From positions 310,001 through 374,000 of the forward strand of contig WGOD01000001.1 in assembly GCA_016124205.1 (NCBI GenBank): 64,000 bases of DNA, read 5' to 3'. Both the position numbers and the translations under genes were made by a program. The notes under the pieces were generated by a model. It was not told the origin of the DNA, made no database searches, and saw nothing but the letters and a program-made list of their open reading frames with translations. Below are positions 10,384 to 19,310 of this stretch, in pieces (positions within the stretch are counted from its first letter, which is position 1; the number at the start of each line of letters is the position of its first letter). Source of the DNA: Alphaproteobacteria bacterium (GTDB lineage Bacteria; Pseudomonadota; Alphaproteobacteria; Caulobacterales; Maricaulaceae).

Positions 10384-12198
10384 TTACCAGCCGCAGGTGC
10401 GGCCTTCATTCTCTTCTTCGAGATAGGTCATCAGCGGCTGGAAGTAGGCGATGATCGCCGAGCCATCCATTTCGCGGGTGCCCGTGAAGGCCTCCAGCGC
10501 ATCCGGCCAGGGCTGCGATGCGCCCATTTCCAGCATGGCGTTCAAACGCTCGCCGACTTCCGCATTGCCGTAGACCGAGCAACGGTGCAGCGGACCTTCC
10601 CAGCCGGCCATTTCACAGGCCGCCTGGTGGAACTGGTATTGCAGGATGTGCGCGAGGAAATAGCGCAGATAGGGCACGTTGTTCGGAATGTGATACTTCG
10701 CGCCCGGATCGAAGGCGTTGTCCGGCCGGTCGACCGGCGGGGTCACGCCCTGGATCCGCTCCCGCAGCTCCCACCAGGACGAATTGTACTCGTCCGGCGT
10801 GGTTTCGCCGCGGAAGATCTGCCAGCGCCACTGATCCATCAGATAGCCGAAGGGCAGGAAGGCGATCTTGTCGAGCGCCTGCTCCATCAGAAGACCCATG
10901 TCGGCGGATTCGTCCGGCACCTGGCTTTCGTCCAGAACGCCAATCTGAACCAGGTAATCCGGCGTGATCGACAGGGCGATGAAGTCGCCGATGGCTTCGT
11001 GGAAGCCGTCATGCGCACCGGTCTGGAACAGCGTGTCCTGGTTGCGATAGGCGCGCTGATAGTAATTGTGGCCCAGCTCGTGGTGGACGGTCCGGAAATC
11101 GTCCGCATTGATCGAGATGCACATCTTGATGCGGATGTCTTCCTGCGAGTCGAGGTCCCAGGCCGAGGCATGGCAGACGACGTCGCGGTCCTCCGGACGC
11201 GTGAAGAGCGAGCGCTCCCAGAAGGTGTCCGGCAGTTCCTCAAGGCCGAGCGAGGAGAAGAAGCCTTCGCCGGTTTCGACCATGCGGCGGGCGTCATAGC
11301 CCTGTTCGACGAGGAGGGCGGTCAGGTCATACTGCTCGCCGGCACCTTCCGGAGCGACGATGTCGTAGATTCCGCTCCAGCCCTGGGCCCACATATTGCC
11401 AAGGATGTCGGCGCGGATCGGACCGGTTTCCGGCTGGACGTCGTCGCCATATTCCTCGTTCAGCTCGGCGCGGACATAGCAGTGCAGTTGTTCGTAGAGC
11501 GGCGAGACCTGGCCCCAGAGGCGCTCGACCTCGGCTTCCATCTCGTCGGCCGGCATGTCGTAGTTCGACAGCCACATCTCGGCGAGATTGTCGAAGCCCA
11601 GCTCACGGGCGCCCTGGTTGGTGATTTCCACCATACGGGCATAGTCGGCCGCCATCTGGTCGGGGTCGATCGCGGCGCGCCAGTCATTCCAGATATTGGC
11701 GAGGAATTCCGGATTGCGCTCGGTGCGCATCAGGACTTCCAGCTCATTGAGCGGAACCGTTTCGCCGTCCACGTCGATCGTGCCGGTCGAATAGGCCGAG
11801 CTCATGCGCGTCGTGATCGATGCGAGTTCCGTCGCGGCGCTATCGCCCGACGGCGCGGGCAGGGTGATGCCGGCCGTCAGGGCCGTCATCTTGCGGCGCA
11901 GATCCTCGGGCAGTTCGATGTCGGCAAAGGGGGCCGTGCCCGTGGCGAGACGAACGGCCATCTCCGTGCCTTCGGCGCCGACGCGTTCCACGAGGCGTTC
12001 GGTGTCGAAGGTGATGAAGTTCTCATAGACCCAGTACACGCGTGATGCGTATTCGTTGTACTCGGCGAGTTCGGCTTCCGCTTCGCTCAGGAATGCGCGG
12101 GCGTCATCGACCGTGGGCGTTTCGCCTTCGGTCTGTGCCTGGGCCGCGGTCGCGGTCATCAGGGCAGCGATCGCCGCGCTGTAGAACCATTTTTGCAT
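10384..12198 (-). CDS. M2 family (ACE-like) metallopeptidase, secreted
   Basis: HEXXH motif [29 protein letters not shown]; signal peptide [30 protein letters not shown] supports start at 12198. Confidence 0.92.
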   Translation of the reverse strand: MQKWFYSAAIAALMTATAAQAQTEGETPTVDDARAFLSEAEAELAEYNEYASRVYWVYENFITFDTERLVERVGAEGTEMAVRLATGTAPFADIELPEDLRRKMTALTAGITLPAPSGDSAATELASITTRMSSAYSTGTIDVDGETVPLNELEVLMRTERNPEFLANIWNDWRAAIDPDQMAADYARMVEITNQGARELGFDNLAEMWLSNYDMPADEMEAEVERLWGQVSPLYEQLHCYVRAELNEEYGDDVQPETGPIRADILGNMWAQGWSGIYDIVAPEGAGEQYDLTALLVEQGYDARRMVETGEGFFSSLGLEELPDTFWERSLFTRPEDRDVVCHASAWDLDSQEDIRIKMCISINADDFRTVHHELGHNYYQRAYRNQDTLFQTGAHDGFHEAIGDFIALSITPDYLVQIGVLDESQVPDESADMGLLMEQALDKIAFLPFGYLMDQWRWQIFRGETTPDEYNSSWWELRERIQGVTPPVDRPDNAFDPGAKYHIPNNVPYLRYFLAHILQYQFHQAACEMAGWEGPLHRCSVYGNAEVGERLNAMLEMGASQPWPDALEAFTGTREMDGSAIIAYFQPLMTYLEEENEGRTCGW

Positions 12199-12351
12199 TG
12201 TCATCCTCCCATTGCGCCGACTGATCGAGTCCCGGCGCGGATGGCGCACACCATAATCCCCGCCGGATTGAAGTGAAGGGCGGAACCCCCCGGTAATGCA
12301 GACGTTCACGCAGAGCGTCCGGATCGGGCGCCGCAGACAGGGATTCTTTCG

Positions 12352-12600
12352 ATGATCGATCTTCTCGGCTGGTTCGCCATGGCGTCCGGCATCATTGCCG
12401 CCGTCATGGTCTCGATCGATGCCGGGCGAAAGATTACCGGCTGGGGCTTCGTCGTCTTCACGGCTTCATCGCTGAGCTGGATCGCGGTCGGGATCGGTGA
12501 GGGCGAGCCGCCCCTGAGCCTGCAGAATGTGGTGCTGACCGTCATCAATATCGTTGGCATCTATCGCTGGCTGATCCGCAAGAAAAAGCCCGCCTCGTAA
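12352..12600 (+). CDS. Small integral membrane protein (unknown)
   Basis: 82 aa, about three hydrophobic segments, ends directly at a terminator stem. Confidence 0.7.
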   Translation: MIDLLGWFAMASGIIAAVMVSIDAGRKITGWGFVVFTASSLSWIAVGIGEGEPPLSLQNVVLTVINIVGIYRWLIRKKKPAS

Positions 12601-12607
12601 GGCGGGC
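12588..12607. terminator. Bidirectional terminator hairpin between convergent genes
   Basis: GCCCGCCTcgtaAGGCGGGC flanked by A-rich and T-containing tracts. Confidence 0.7.
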
Positions 12608-12613
12608 CTTGTC

Positions 12614-13222
12614 CTACCAACGCTGATTGAACACGAAGCCGACGAAGTGGTCCTGTTCGCGCCACTCCGTCATTCCGGAATTGAACGAGCGCTCCTGACG
12701 CACATAGCTGACAGAGACGAAACGATCCGGGGAGAGGCGCCACGCCACGCCGCCATATCCGTCGGCCACGTCCAGCGAGTCCGACATGTTGACGACCGGC
12801 TCGCGAAACCCGTTCAGACCGGGCGCCAGAAATACCGTACGGCGGTCCATGCCGGCCACGATCGCCATGGACGGGAACTGGACGTCCGCATTGTCGAACT
12901 GGATCGTCACGCCGAGCGAGCTGGACTGGCCGGTGCCGTCGTTTGGGCGGTCGAGCCGGGAGAAGGTCGCCAGACGCACCGGGGTGTCGAGCGAATCCGC
13001 GGCGAAGGCTTCGGGCTCGAAAATGTTGAACCGGGCTTCACAATTCCGGGCGTCGCCCAGCGACAGAGAAGGCGTGTAATCCTGGTCGTTCGCGAGCCCG
13101 GAGATTTCGGCGACCACACCGGTCAGACCGCCGGCCGAGGCTTGGCAATCGTCGGCCACTGCGAAGCCCGCAGGGGCAGAGGAAAGTTGGAGGGCAGCAG
13201 CGAGGAGGGTCAGCGCGCTCAT
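12614..13222 (-). CDS. Hypothetical secreted protein
   Basis: 202 aa, N-term signal peptide-like MSALTLLAAALQLSSAPAGFA; no family recognised. Confidence 0.7.
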   Translation of the reverse strand: MSALTLLAAALQLSSAPAGFAVADDCQASAGGLTGVVAEISGLANDQDYTPSLSLGDARNCEARFNIFEPEAFAADSLDTPVRLATFSRLDRPNDGTGQSSSLGVTIQFDNADVQFPSMAIVAGMDRRTVFLAPGLNGFREPVVNMSDSLDVADGYGGVAWRLSPDRFVSVSYVRQERSFNSGMTEWREQDHFVGFVFNQRW

Positions 13223-13346
13223 GTTTTGTCTCCAGCCTGTCGTTCAGTGCGCCTCGACAAAGTCGTGTTGCGCATCGTTGCTGGATCAACGCCGGGACGG
13301 GGCGAGACGTTCCCGGGAAAGCCGCGAAATAGCCGCAGAAAGCAAA

Positions 13347-13370
13347 ACGGGCCGCGTTACCGCAGCCCGT
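13347..13370 (-). terminator. Terminator downstream of phyR
   Basis: ACGGGCTGCGGTAACGCGGCCCGT followed by TTTGC on minus strand. Confidence 0.6.
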
Positions 13371-13396
13371 TGCAACTTTGTCCTGCCGAGGCGGGA

Positions 13397-14170
13397 TCAG
13401 GCGAAGAAAAGCGCCTGACCGATCGCGGCCTTAACGGCATCCGGCAGGAAAGGCTTGGTGATCAGGTAGGTCGGCTCGGGCCGCTCGCCGGTCAGAAGCC
13501 GTTCCGGGAAGGCCGTGATGAAGATCACCGGGCAGGTGTGCGACTTCAGGATCTCGTGCACGGCATCAATGCCTGACGAATTGTCGGCGAGCTGAATGTC
13601 CGCCAGCACGAGGCCCGGCTTGGCAGGCACGGCGCGCTCCAGCGCTTCGGCCTTTGTGCGCGCCTGTCCGGCCACTTCGTGACCGAGGCTCTCGACGATG
13701 CGGCGGAGGTCGGCAGCGATAATCGGTTCGTCCTCGATGATGAAGACATTGGTCTTCAGTACCGCGTCGATTTCCTGCCGCGCCGTGTCGGTCAGCTGAT
13801 CCACCTCGTCGGTGGTGACGCCGAGAATCTGCGCGGCTTCCTTGCCGGAGAAATTCTCCATGGCGGTCAGCAGCAAGGCTTGACGGCTCACAGGCGGCAG
13901 GCGGCGCAGGCGATCTTCGGGACCGGAACCCGCTTCACCTTCATCGTTCGCTGCGTCCAACGTGGCGCCCGCGCTGTTCCAGACAGCGTGGAACAGACGG
14001 TAGAGGGCGACGCGCGCGGGCAGGGACGTGTCGAGCACGCTGCGGTCGGCGATCGCGGCTTCAAGTGCGGCACGGACATGGGCGTCGCCGCTGTTCTGCG
14101 ACCCGGTCAGTGCGCGGGCGTAGCGCCGCAGGAAAGGGAGGTGCGGCCCCAGCTCATTCACGAAACTCAT
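13397..14170 (-). CDS. phyR: General stress response regulator PhyR (sigma-like domain + receiver)
   Basis: N-term EcfG-like SL domain (LGPHLPFLRRYARALTGS...LPPVSRQALLLTAMENFSGKEAAQILG) plus C-term receiver (VFIIEDEPIIAADLRRIVESLGHEV...LVLADIQLADNSSGIDAV). Start MSFVNE at 14170. Confidence 0.96.
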   Translation of the reverse strand: MSFVNELGPHLPFLRRYARALTGSQNSGDAHVRAALEAAIADRSVLDTSLPARVALYRLFHAVWNSAGATLDAANDEGEAGSGPEDRLRRLPPVSRQALLLTAMENFSGKEAAQILGVTTDEVDQLTDTARQEIDAVLKTNVFIIEDEPIIAADLRRIVESLGHEVAGQARTKAEALERAVPAKPGLVLADIQLADNSSGIDAVHEILKSHTCPVIFITAFPERLLTGERPEPTYLITKPFLPDAVKAAIGQALFFA

Positions 14171-14214
14171 GCAGATAATTCCCCGTTTCGAAATCGGTCG
14201 TTTCAAGCGGTTTA

Positions 14215-14239
14215 AACCGTTCATTCGCGATTTGGTTCC
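14215..14239 (-). promoter_or_regulatory. EcfG-type promoter for phyR
   Basis: GGAAC-N16-GGTT on minus strand. Confidence 0.7.
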
Positions 14240-14267
14240 CGCTGCTGAAAAAAAATTGCACCGGCAT

Positions 14268-14292
14268 GGAACCCGACCGCTTTAGGCTTGTT
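14268..14292 (+). promoter_or_regulatory. EcfG-type promoter for nepR-ecfG
   Basis: GGAAC-N16-TGTT on plus strand, divergent to the phyR promoter. Confidence 0.7.
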
Positions 14293-14357
14293 ATATGCGC
14301 TGAAGCAAGCATTCGTGTGCTGGCAGACGGACCCGGCATGACAGCGTGGAAATTGGA

Positions 14358-14561
14358 ATGACCAAAAAAGCAGAAACTTCTCAGGCGCATCGCGACACCT
14401 CTCTGGGTGGAGCTGCCGGCCGGACCGCACAGGATGCGATCGGCCGCCGACTCCGTGAATTCTACGATGAGGTCGTGAACGAGCCGGTGCCGGACGATTT
14501 CATGGACCTTCTGTCCAAGCTGGATCGATCCGATGAGGAGAACGGTAATGACAGCCGCTAG
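14358..14561 (+). CDS. nepR: Anti-sigma factor NepR
   Basis: IGRRLREFYDEVVNEPVPDDFMDLLSKLD NepR core; between phyR and ecfG. Confidence 0.93.
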   Translation: MTKKAETSQAHRDTSLGGAAGRTAQDAIGRRLREFYDEVVNEPVPDDFMDLLSKLDRSDEENGNDSR

Positions 14562-15147
14562 TTCGACTGCGGCGTCGGATGCGGCCGTTTTCCGTCAGGA
14601 CCTGGCGGCGCTGATCCCGCATCTGCGCGCCTTCGCGCGAAGCCTTTGCAACAATGCGAGCGAGGCGGACGATCTGGCGCAAGAGGCGCTGGTCAAAGCC
14701 TGGCAGGCGCGCGAACGCTTCGAGCCGGGCACCAATCTGAAAGCCTGGGTCTTCATGATCCTGCGAAACCATTTCTATTCCGAACGCCGCAAGGCCTGGC
14801 GGAAGAACGAGACCAGCGATGACGGCCTCGAAAGCATGGCAACGATGCCGGCCGGCCAGGATTCGATCATGGAGCTCGCGGATCTGAAGCATGCCATGTC
14901 GTCTCTTCCACCCGAGCAGCGCGAAGCGCTGATCCTCGTGGGGGCGGGTGGCTTTGCCTATGAGGAAGTCGCCGAGATCTGCGAATGCGCCGTCGGGACA
15001 ATCAAGAGCCGAGTGAACCGTGCGCGGGCGGCCCTTACGAAACTGCTGTCCGAGCGACCCGAGACAAAGGTCACCGGAACCGATGCCCTGAAGGCTGCCG
15101 AGGAGATTATCGCCGAGGCCCATGCGCTGGCGGGGGACCGTGGCTGA
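14548..15147 (+). CDS. ecfG: ECF sigma factor EcfG (general stress response)
   Basis: LIPHLRAFARSLCNNASEADDLAQEALVKAWQARERFEPGTNLKAWVFMILRNHFYSERRKAWR; SLPPEQREALILVGAGGFAYEEVAEICECAVGTIKSRVNRARAAL. GAGGAG SD supports start 14548. Confidence 0.95.
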   Translation: MTAASSTAASDAAVFRQDLAALIPHLRAFARSLCNNASEADDLAQEALVKAWQARERFEPGTNLKAWVFMILRNHFYSERRKAWRKNETSDDGLESMATMPAGQDSIMELADLKHAMSSLPPEQREALILVGAGGFAYEEVAEICECAVGTIKSRVNRARAALTKLLSERPETKVTGTDALKAAEEIIAEAHALAGDRG

Positions 15148-16885
15148 AACTGAAGCTTCGCGCTTTCAACCGGGGCTTCGCGCGCGACTTCTGGTCCTCG
15201 TCGCTCTCGCTCTTTCTCCGATCTTTGTGCTCGCCGCGATCCAGGCCTGGATCGACGGGCGTAACCAGCAGGACATTCTGGAGCGCGAACTGGCCGCGTC
15301 CGCGCGACTGCTTGCGCACGATCAGGAAATGCTGATCCGCGGAACCGAGGAGCTGATGATCACCATCTCCTCGATCCCCGAAGTCGCCAGTCTTGGTTCC
15401 GGCTGCAACAACGCAATGGCGCGCGTGACACAACGCAATCGTGCCTACACGAACTTTGCGATCTTCGACCTCGACGGAACGGTGCTGTGTTCGGCCGCAT
15501 CGACCGGAGCACAAACCAATTTCGCCGACGGAGACTGGTTTCAGGAAGCGCTCGAAGCGCAGGATTTCGTGATCGGCCGCTTCCGCATCGGCGCCACAAC
15601 GGGTGAGCCGGTGCTCGTGACCGCGTTGCCATTCTACCAGAATGGTGAGCTCGTCGGCGTCATGGCGACCGGAATCCGTGTCTCGGTGATCCAGCAACTC
15701 GGAATTCGCCGCGAGGACAATGAGCGGGGCCTGATCGCCGGTATCGTCGACCTCAGCGGTGCGGTGATCACCGAACGGACCCAGCTTCACGTCGACAGTA
15801 TCGATCCGTCACTTCTGGCGCGCGCCGATTCCGGTGAGATCGTGGTCTTTGAACGCGCGAATCCTGAATCTGGAATGAGAACACTCGCGGTGGCCTCCCT
15901 TATCGAAGGCGACGTCTACGTGCTTCTTTCGGCGCCGAAACCATCGCTCCTTTCCTGGGCACTGATCGACGTTTCGAGCACATTCGTCCTGCCGCTTCTG
16001 ATGTGGTCGCTCGCACTCGTCGCAATCTGGATTTCGACCGATCACCTGATCCTGCGCTGGCTGTCCTATCTGGGACGGATCGCGCGGCTTTACGGCCTCG
16101 GGCGGTACGAAATCGTTCCGGTCCGCGCCCAACGGGCCCCGCGGGAGATCCGGGAACTGGCTGACAGCTTCCAGTGGATGGCGACACGGATCGCCGAGCG
16201 CGATGAGGAGCTGAATGACGCCCTCGAATACAAGCAGACGCTGATCCGGGAAGTGCATCACAGGGTGAAGAACAATCTGCAGATCGTCACGAGCCTGCTC
16301 AATCTGCAACTCGGCAATGTCGCCGATCCGGAAGCGGTTTCTGCGCTTCGCGAAGCGCAAGCCCGGATCAACGCTCTCGCGATGGTTCACCGCAATCTCT
16401 ACGAGGCCGAAGATCTCCGCTTCATCCGGATTGAACCCTTCCTGTCGGAGCTGTGCCGACTCACGCATGAGGCGGGGCCGGGTCACAATGGATCCGTACG
16501 GCTGGATTTTGTCAGCACATTGAAGGACCGCGTGATCAGCACAGATGAAGCCGTGCCGCTCTCGATGTTCATCACCGAAGCCATGACGAACGCCTACAAG
16601 CACGCCTTCCCGGATCGCCATGCCGACAATGTCCTGACCGTGTCGCTCCGCGAATTCGACCGGGAGGGCGATGTCTGGATCGAGACCCTCGTCACGGACA
16701 ATGGTGTCGGCCTGTCCGAGGAAGAACGCCGGCAGGGGGTCGGGTCGTCCCTTTTCGAGGCGTTCGCGATCCAGCTCGAGGGCGAGTTCGAGATCGACGG
16801 AAAACCGAACGAGGGCGTTCGTATCGCCATTCGTTTCCCGCTCGAACATATCGATCCCGATGCTGAAGAATCTCCCGTTTCGTGA
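15122..16885 (+). CDS. Membrane sensor histidine kinase, HisKA_2/HWE type (PhyK-like)
   Basis: TM + periplasmic cache-like domain + TM/HAMP, EVHHRVKNNLQIVTSLLNLQL, C-term HATPase (ITEAMTNAYKHAF, TDNGVGL). Overlaps the ecfG end. Confidence 0.92.
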   Translation: MRWRGTVAETEASRFQPGLRARLLVLVALALSPIFVLAAIQAWIDGRNQQDILERELAASARLLAHDQEMLIRGTEELMITISSIPEVASLGSGCNNAMARVTQRNRAYTNFAIFDLDGTVLCSAASTGAQTNFADGDWFQEALEAQDFVIGRFRIGATTGEPVLVTALPFYQNGELVGVMATGIRVSVIQQLGIRREDNERGLIAGIVDLSGAVITERTQLHVDSIDPSLLARADSGEIVVFERANPESGMRTLAVASLIEGDVYVLLSAPKPSLLSWALIDVSSTFVLPLLMWSLALVAIWISTDHLILRWLSYLGRIARLYGLGRYEIVPVRAQRAPREIRELADSFQWMATRIAERDEELNDALEYKQTLIREVHHRVKNNLQIVTSLLNLQLGNVADPEAVSALREAQARINALAMVHRNLYEAEDLRFIRIEPFLSELCRLTHEAGPGHNGSVRLDFVSTLKDRVISTDEAVPLSMFITEAMTNAYKHAFPDRHADNVLTVSLREFDREGDVWIETLVTDNGVGLSEEERRQGVGSSLFEAFAIQLEGEFEIDGKPNEGVRIAIRFPLEHIDPDAEESPVS

Positions 16886-16944
16886 AACCCGATCGGGACG
16901 CCATGCGTTTCCTGCCTGGTAGTTCAAACCGAAAGGCAAGACCC

Positions 16945-17073
16945 ATGAACAAGTTTCTCGCGCTTATCTTCCTGTCCCTGTTCGCCGTGACGGCGGCGGG
17001 TTGCAACACCGTCTATGGCGCCGGACAGGACGTCGAGGATGCCGGTGAGGCCGTGCAGGACGCAGCGGACTAG
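16945..17073 (+). CDS. Entericidin A/B family small lipoprotein
   Basis: MNKFLALIFLSLFAVTAAGCNTVYGAGQDVEDAGEAVQDAAD: lipobox AAGC and entericidin GxDVEDAGEAV. Confidence 0.9.
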   Translation: MNKFLALIFLSLFAVTAAGCNTVYGAGQDVEDAGEAVQDAAD

Positions 17074-17092
17074 ATCATCTGCCCATCCCATG

Positions 17093-17126
17093 AAAAAGCC
17101 CCGCTCGATCGAGCGGGGCTTTTTTA
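17093..17126. terminator. Strong rho-independent terminator
   Basis: AAAAAGCCCCGCTCGATCGAGCGGGGCTTTTTT. Confidence 0.9.
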
Positions 17127-17146
17127 ATGGCCGCGTTGGAGCGGCA

Positions 17147-17323
17147 TCAGACCCTGGGCGAACCGCCTCGCACCAGGCGGACCACAAGAGCGATCACGAA
17201 GAGAATGAGGAACAGCACGAACAGGATCTGGGCGATGCTGGCGAATGCCGAAGCAATGCCGCCAAAGCCGAACACGGCTGCGATCAGTGCAAGGACGAAG
17301 AATAGAATGGCCCAACTCAACAT
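17147..17323 (-). CDS. DUF1328 small membrane protein (58 aa, absent from the ORF track)
   Basis: Translated by hand: [58 protein letters not shown]. Confidence 0.9.
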   Translation of the reverse strand: MLSWAILFFVLALIAAVFGFGGIASAFASIAQILFVLFLILFVIALVVRLVRGGSPRV

Positions 17324-17397
17324 GGGGATCTCCTTTTCGGGTCTGGGACGGGATGTTGTGATTGACGGGGAGGGTTTAGGGGCGAGGGATCAGACGG

Positions 17398-18027
17398 TCA
17401 GATGCCGGCCGTCAGCCGGATGACACGTTCGGACGCGTCCCAGCGGGCGTTCTCGGCCGGCCAGGTCTGTCGTTCGGCACGCGAACGGAACCAGTTTCCG
17501 GTTTGCTGGACGGTCACGAGGGCCTGGATGGCGCCATCCGAACCGGTCTCCACATTGACCAAGCGGCCAAGCGGCGTGCCGTCGGCGGCCACCAGCTCTG
17601 CCCCTGCCAGCACGCCTTCGCCGACGCGATTGACGGGCAACCCGCCGCTCCGCGCAACGATACGCGCGTCTTCCTCCGCCCATGACCGCATGATGTCGGC
17701 CCGGGCGTCGGAAATCAGCGTGTTGGCCGAACGGTCATAGGAGAAGCGGTCGACCGACTGGGTCAGGGTGAAAGGGTCTGCGGTCCAGCCGGCGCGCCAG
17801 CGAATGTCGAGCGCTTCGACCTGACCTTCCTGGTTCAGGTGAACCCGTTCGACCGTACCGACAGCGCGGCCGTCGACCTCGGTGATGCGGGCTTCGAAAT
17901 AGGTGTTTCCGTCCAGCCCGCGCGCGGCTTCGAGGGCCGCTTCATCATGGGGAAGAATGGACGGCGCATAGGCGCCGAACAGCGTCGCGGCGGCGATGGC
18001 GGTTCCCGCTTGCCAGATGCGTTTCAT
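17398..18027 (-). CDS. PRC-barrel domain-containing exported protein
   Basis: Signal MKRIWQAGTAIAAATLFGAYA; repeated IGTVERVHLNQEGQVEALDIRWRAG / LGRLVNVETGSDGAIQALVTV PRC-like units. Start set after the EcfG promoter. Confidence 0.8.
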   Translation of the reverse strand: MKRIWQAGTAIAAATLFGAYAPSILPHDEAALEAARGLDGNTYFEARITEVDGRAVGTVERVHLNQEGQVEALDIRWRAGWTADPFTLTQSVDRFSYDRSANTLISDARADIMRSWAEEDARIVARSGGLPVNRVGEGVLAGAELVAADGTPLGRLVNVETGSDGAIQALVTVQQTGNWFRSRAERQTWPAENARWDASERVIRLTAGI

Positions 18028-18058
18028 GCTCACGACTCCTTTTTGAGTTCGTGATCGA

Positions 18059-18083
18059 AACGTTCCGGACACGGTCAGGTTCC
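18059..18083 (-). promoter_or_regulatory. EcfG-type promoter for the PRC-barrel gene
   Basis: GGAAC-N16-CGTT on minus strand. Confidence 0.8.
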
Positions 18084-18131
18084 AAGGATTGTGTCGTCCA
18101 GGAGGCGAAGGGGCGGCAATCAATTGCCTGT

Positions 18132-18157
18132 GGAACCCGGGACCCTGCCGCGGGGTT
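18132..18157 (+). promoter_or_regulatory. EcfG-type promoter for the DUF1328-like gene
   Basis: GGAAC-N17-GGTT on plus strand. Confidence 0.6.
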
Positions 18158-18201
18158 GAGCCCATGAAGGTTACGGACCTGGATCCCTGATGGAGACTGA
18201 C

Positions 18202-18375
18202 ATGCTGGAACTGATGCTTCTGTTCATCATCATCGCGCTGATCGCCGGATATTTCGGGTTCTTCGCCCTGTCCGGCACGGCGGCGATGGTCGCTCAAATC
18301 CTGTTTTTCGTCGCGATCGCGCTGATCATCCTGCGCGGTGTCGGCGATGCCATTCGCGGCCGGCCTCCGGTCTAG
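18202..18375 (+). CDS. DUF1328-like small membrane protein
   Basis: MLELMLLFIIIALIAGYFGFFALSGTAAMVAQILFFVAIALIILRGVGDAIRGRPPV. Confidence 0.85.
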   Translation: MLELMLLFIIIALIAGYFGFFALSGTAAMVAQILFFVAIALIILRGVGDAIRGRPPV

Positions 18376-18401
18376 GCACCGGGGCACATCTTTTCGATGG
18401 G

Positions 18402-18432
18402 AAATGCGCATCCGGTATCGGGTGCGCATTTT
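18402..18432. terminator. Terminator hairpin
   Basis: AAATGCGCATCCGGTATCGGGTGCGCATTTT. Confidence 0.75.
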
Positions 18433-18605
18433 CCATGCCGCCAAGCCTTTGTAATTGTGTTGAAAACTCTATCTGAAATTTTTCTGCAGCGGACCGGAAC
18501 CAATTTTCCGCATCAGACGTTTTCCAATTGTCCGGCTGGTAGAGCGCCTGTCCCCCCCGTTGGATCCCTCCGTCCTCGCTCTACCGGCCGGACACTTGAT
18601 TCCGG

Positions 18606-18767
18606 TCAGTCCGGTTCCTTTTCCCCGACATAGTTTTCCGAGAGTTTCTGGCTCAGCCGATCATCCGGCTCGAGCTGGTTGAGGATGTCGTCTCCGAGGC
18701 GGCGCATCGCCTCACGGATCGCCGCGTCCTTCTTGCTCGTGGCGTCGTCCTTGCGCGTGTCGCTCAT
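18606..18767 (-). CDS. 53-aa NepR-like peptide (candidate anti-sigma), absent from the ORF track
   Basis: Codon-checked: MSDTRKDDATSKKDAAIREAMRRLGDDILNQLEPDDRLSQKLSENYVGEKEPD. Ungapped alignment to the window's NepR core: 7 identities plus 6 conservative changes in 20 columns. Confidence 0.6.
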   Translation of the reverse strand: MSDTRKDDATSKKDAAIREAMRRLGDDILNQLEPDDRLSQKLSENYVGEKEPD

Positions 18768-18787
18768 CGTTGCATTCAACCTCTTTT

Positions 18788-19249
18788 CTATCGCGGCTCG
18801 GATCGGGTGCGGTGGGGCAGGGCTCCGCTCAGCCGTGCCATGGCCCGGTCGGCCCGGGCCGCCAGCATGTCGGCCGGCACGTTCGACGTTGCGCTGGCCA
18901 GGGCCGGGTCGAATTCCTCGACCACGATAAGACAGGCGGCAAGCCGCTCGTCATAGGGGAGGGACCAGAAGGCAGGGAGAAGCTGCGGATCGTTGATTCC
19001 GGTGCTCCGGAACAGTGGAATGACGTTCACCGCTCTTGCGTCCTGTTCGAGGCTCGCTGCGGCAGCGGAGAAGAGCACCCGAACCACGCCCGGATAATCC
19101 CGCGCTTCGCGCAGGGCGATGTGGCACCCTTCAACGGCTGAGAGCAGCGCCGCGTCCGCCCGGGCGGCGTCGGCGATCATGAGCCGTGCAAACCGCCGCA
19201 GGCGGGGAACAAGGCAGAGTGCGAAATCGAGAATGACAATCTCCCGCAA
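18788..19249 (-). CDS. Stand-alone sigma-like protein resembling the PhyR SL domain, no receiver
   Basis: LCLVPRLRRFARLMIADAARADAALLSAVEG matches PhyR LGPHLPFLRRYARAL...HVRAALEA; LPYDERLAACLIVVEEFDPALASATSNVPADMLAARADRAMARL matches region-4-like LPPVSRQALLLTAMENFSGKEAAQILG. Start codon uncertain (TTG 19249 or another non-ATG). Confidence 0.6.
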   Translation of the reverse strand: MREIVILDFALCLVPRLRRFARLMIADAARADAALLSAVEGCHIALREARDYPGVVRVLFSAAAASLEQDARAVNVIPLFRSTGINDPQLLPAFWSLPYDERLAACLIVVEEFDPALASATSNVPADMLAARADRAMARLSGALPHRTRSEPR

Positions 19250-19265
19250 GAGGGTTTTGCGGGAG
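19241..19265 (-). promoter_or_regulatory. Hairpin covering the likely SD of the sigma-like gene
   Basis: CTCCCGCAA-AACCCTC-TTGCGGGAG, 9-bp perfect stem on minus strand. Confidence 0.6.
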
Positions 19266-19269
19266 AGTG

Positions 19270-19290
19270 GCGCGCAAGTTTTTTGCGCGC
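19270..19290 (-). promoter_or_regulatory. Second adjacent hairpin
   Basis: GCGCGCAA-AAAAC-TTGCGCGC, 8-bp perfect stem on minus strand. Confidence 0.6.
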
Positions 19291-19310
19291 GCTAACCTAT
19301 GATACGGGAT

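Noticed and set aside
16887-16911. Possible EcfG promoter before the entericidin gene (TGAAAC...CGTTTC)
   Set aside because: -35 lacks GGAAC and spacing is off; too weak to claim.
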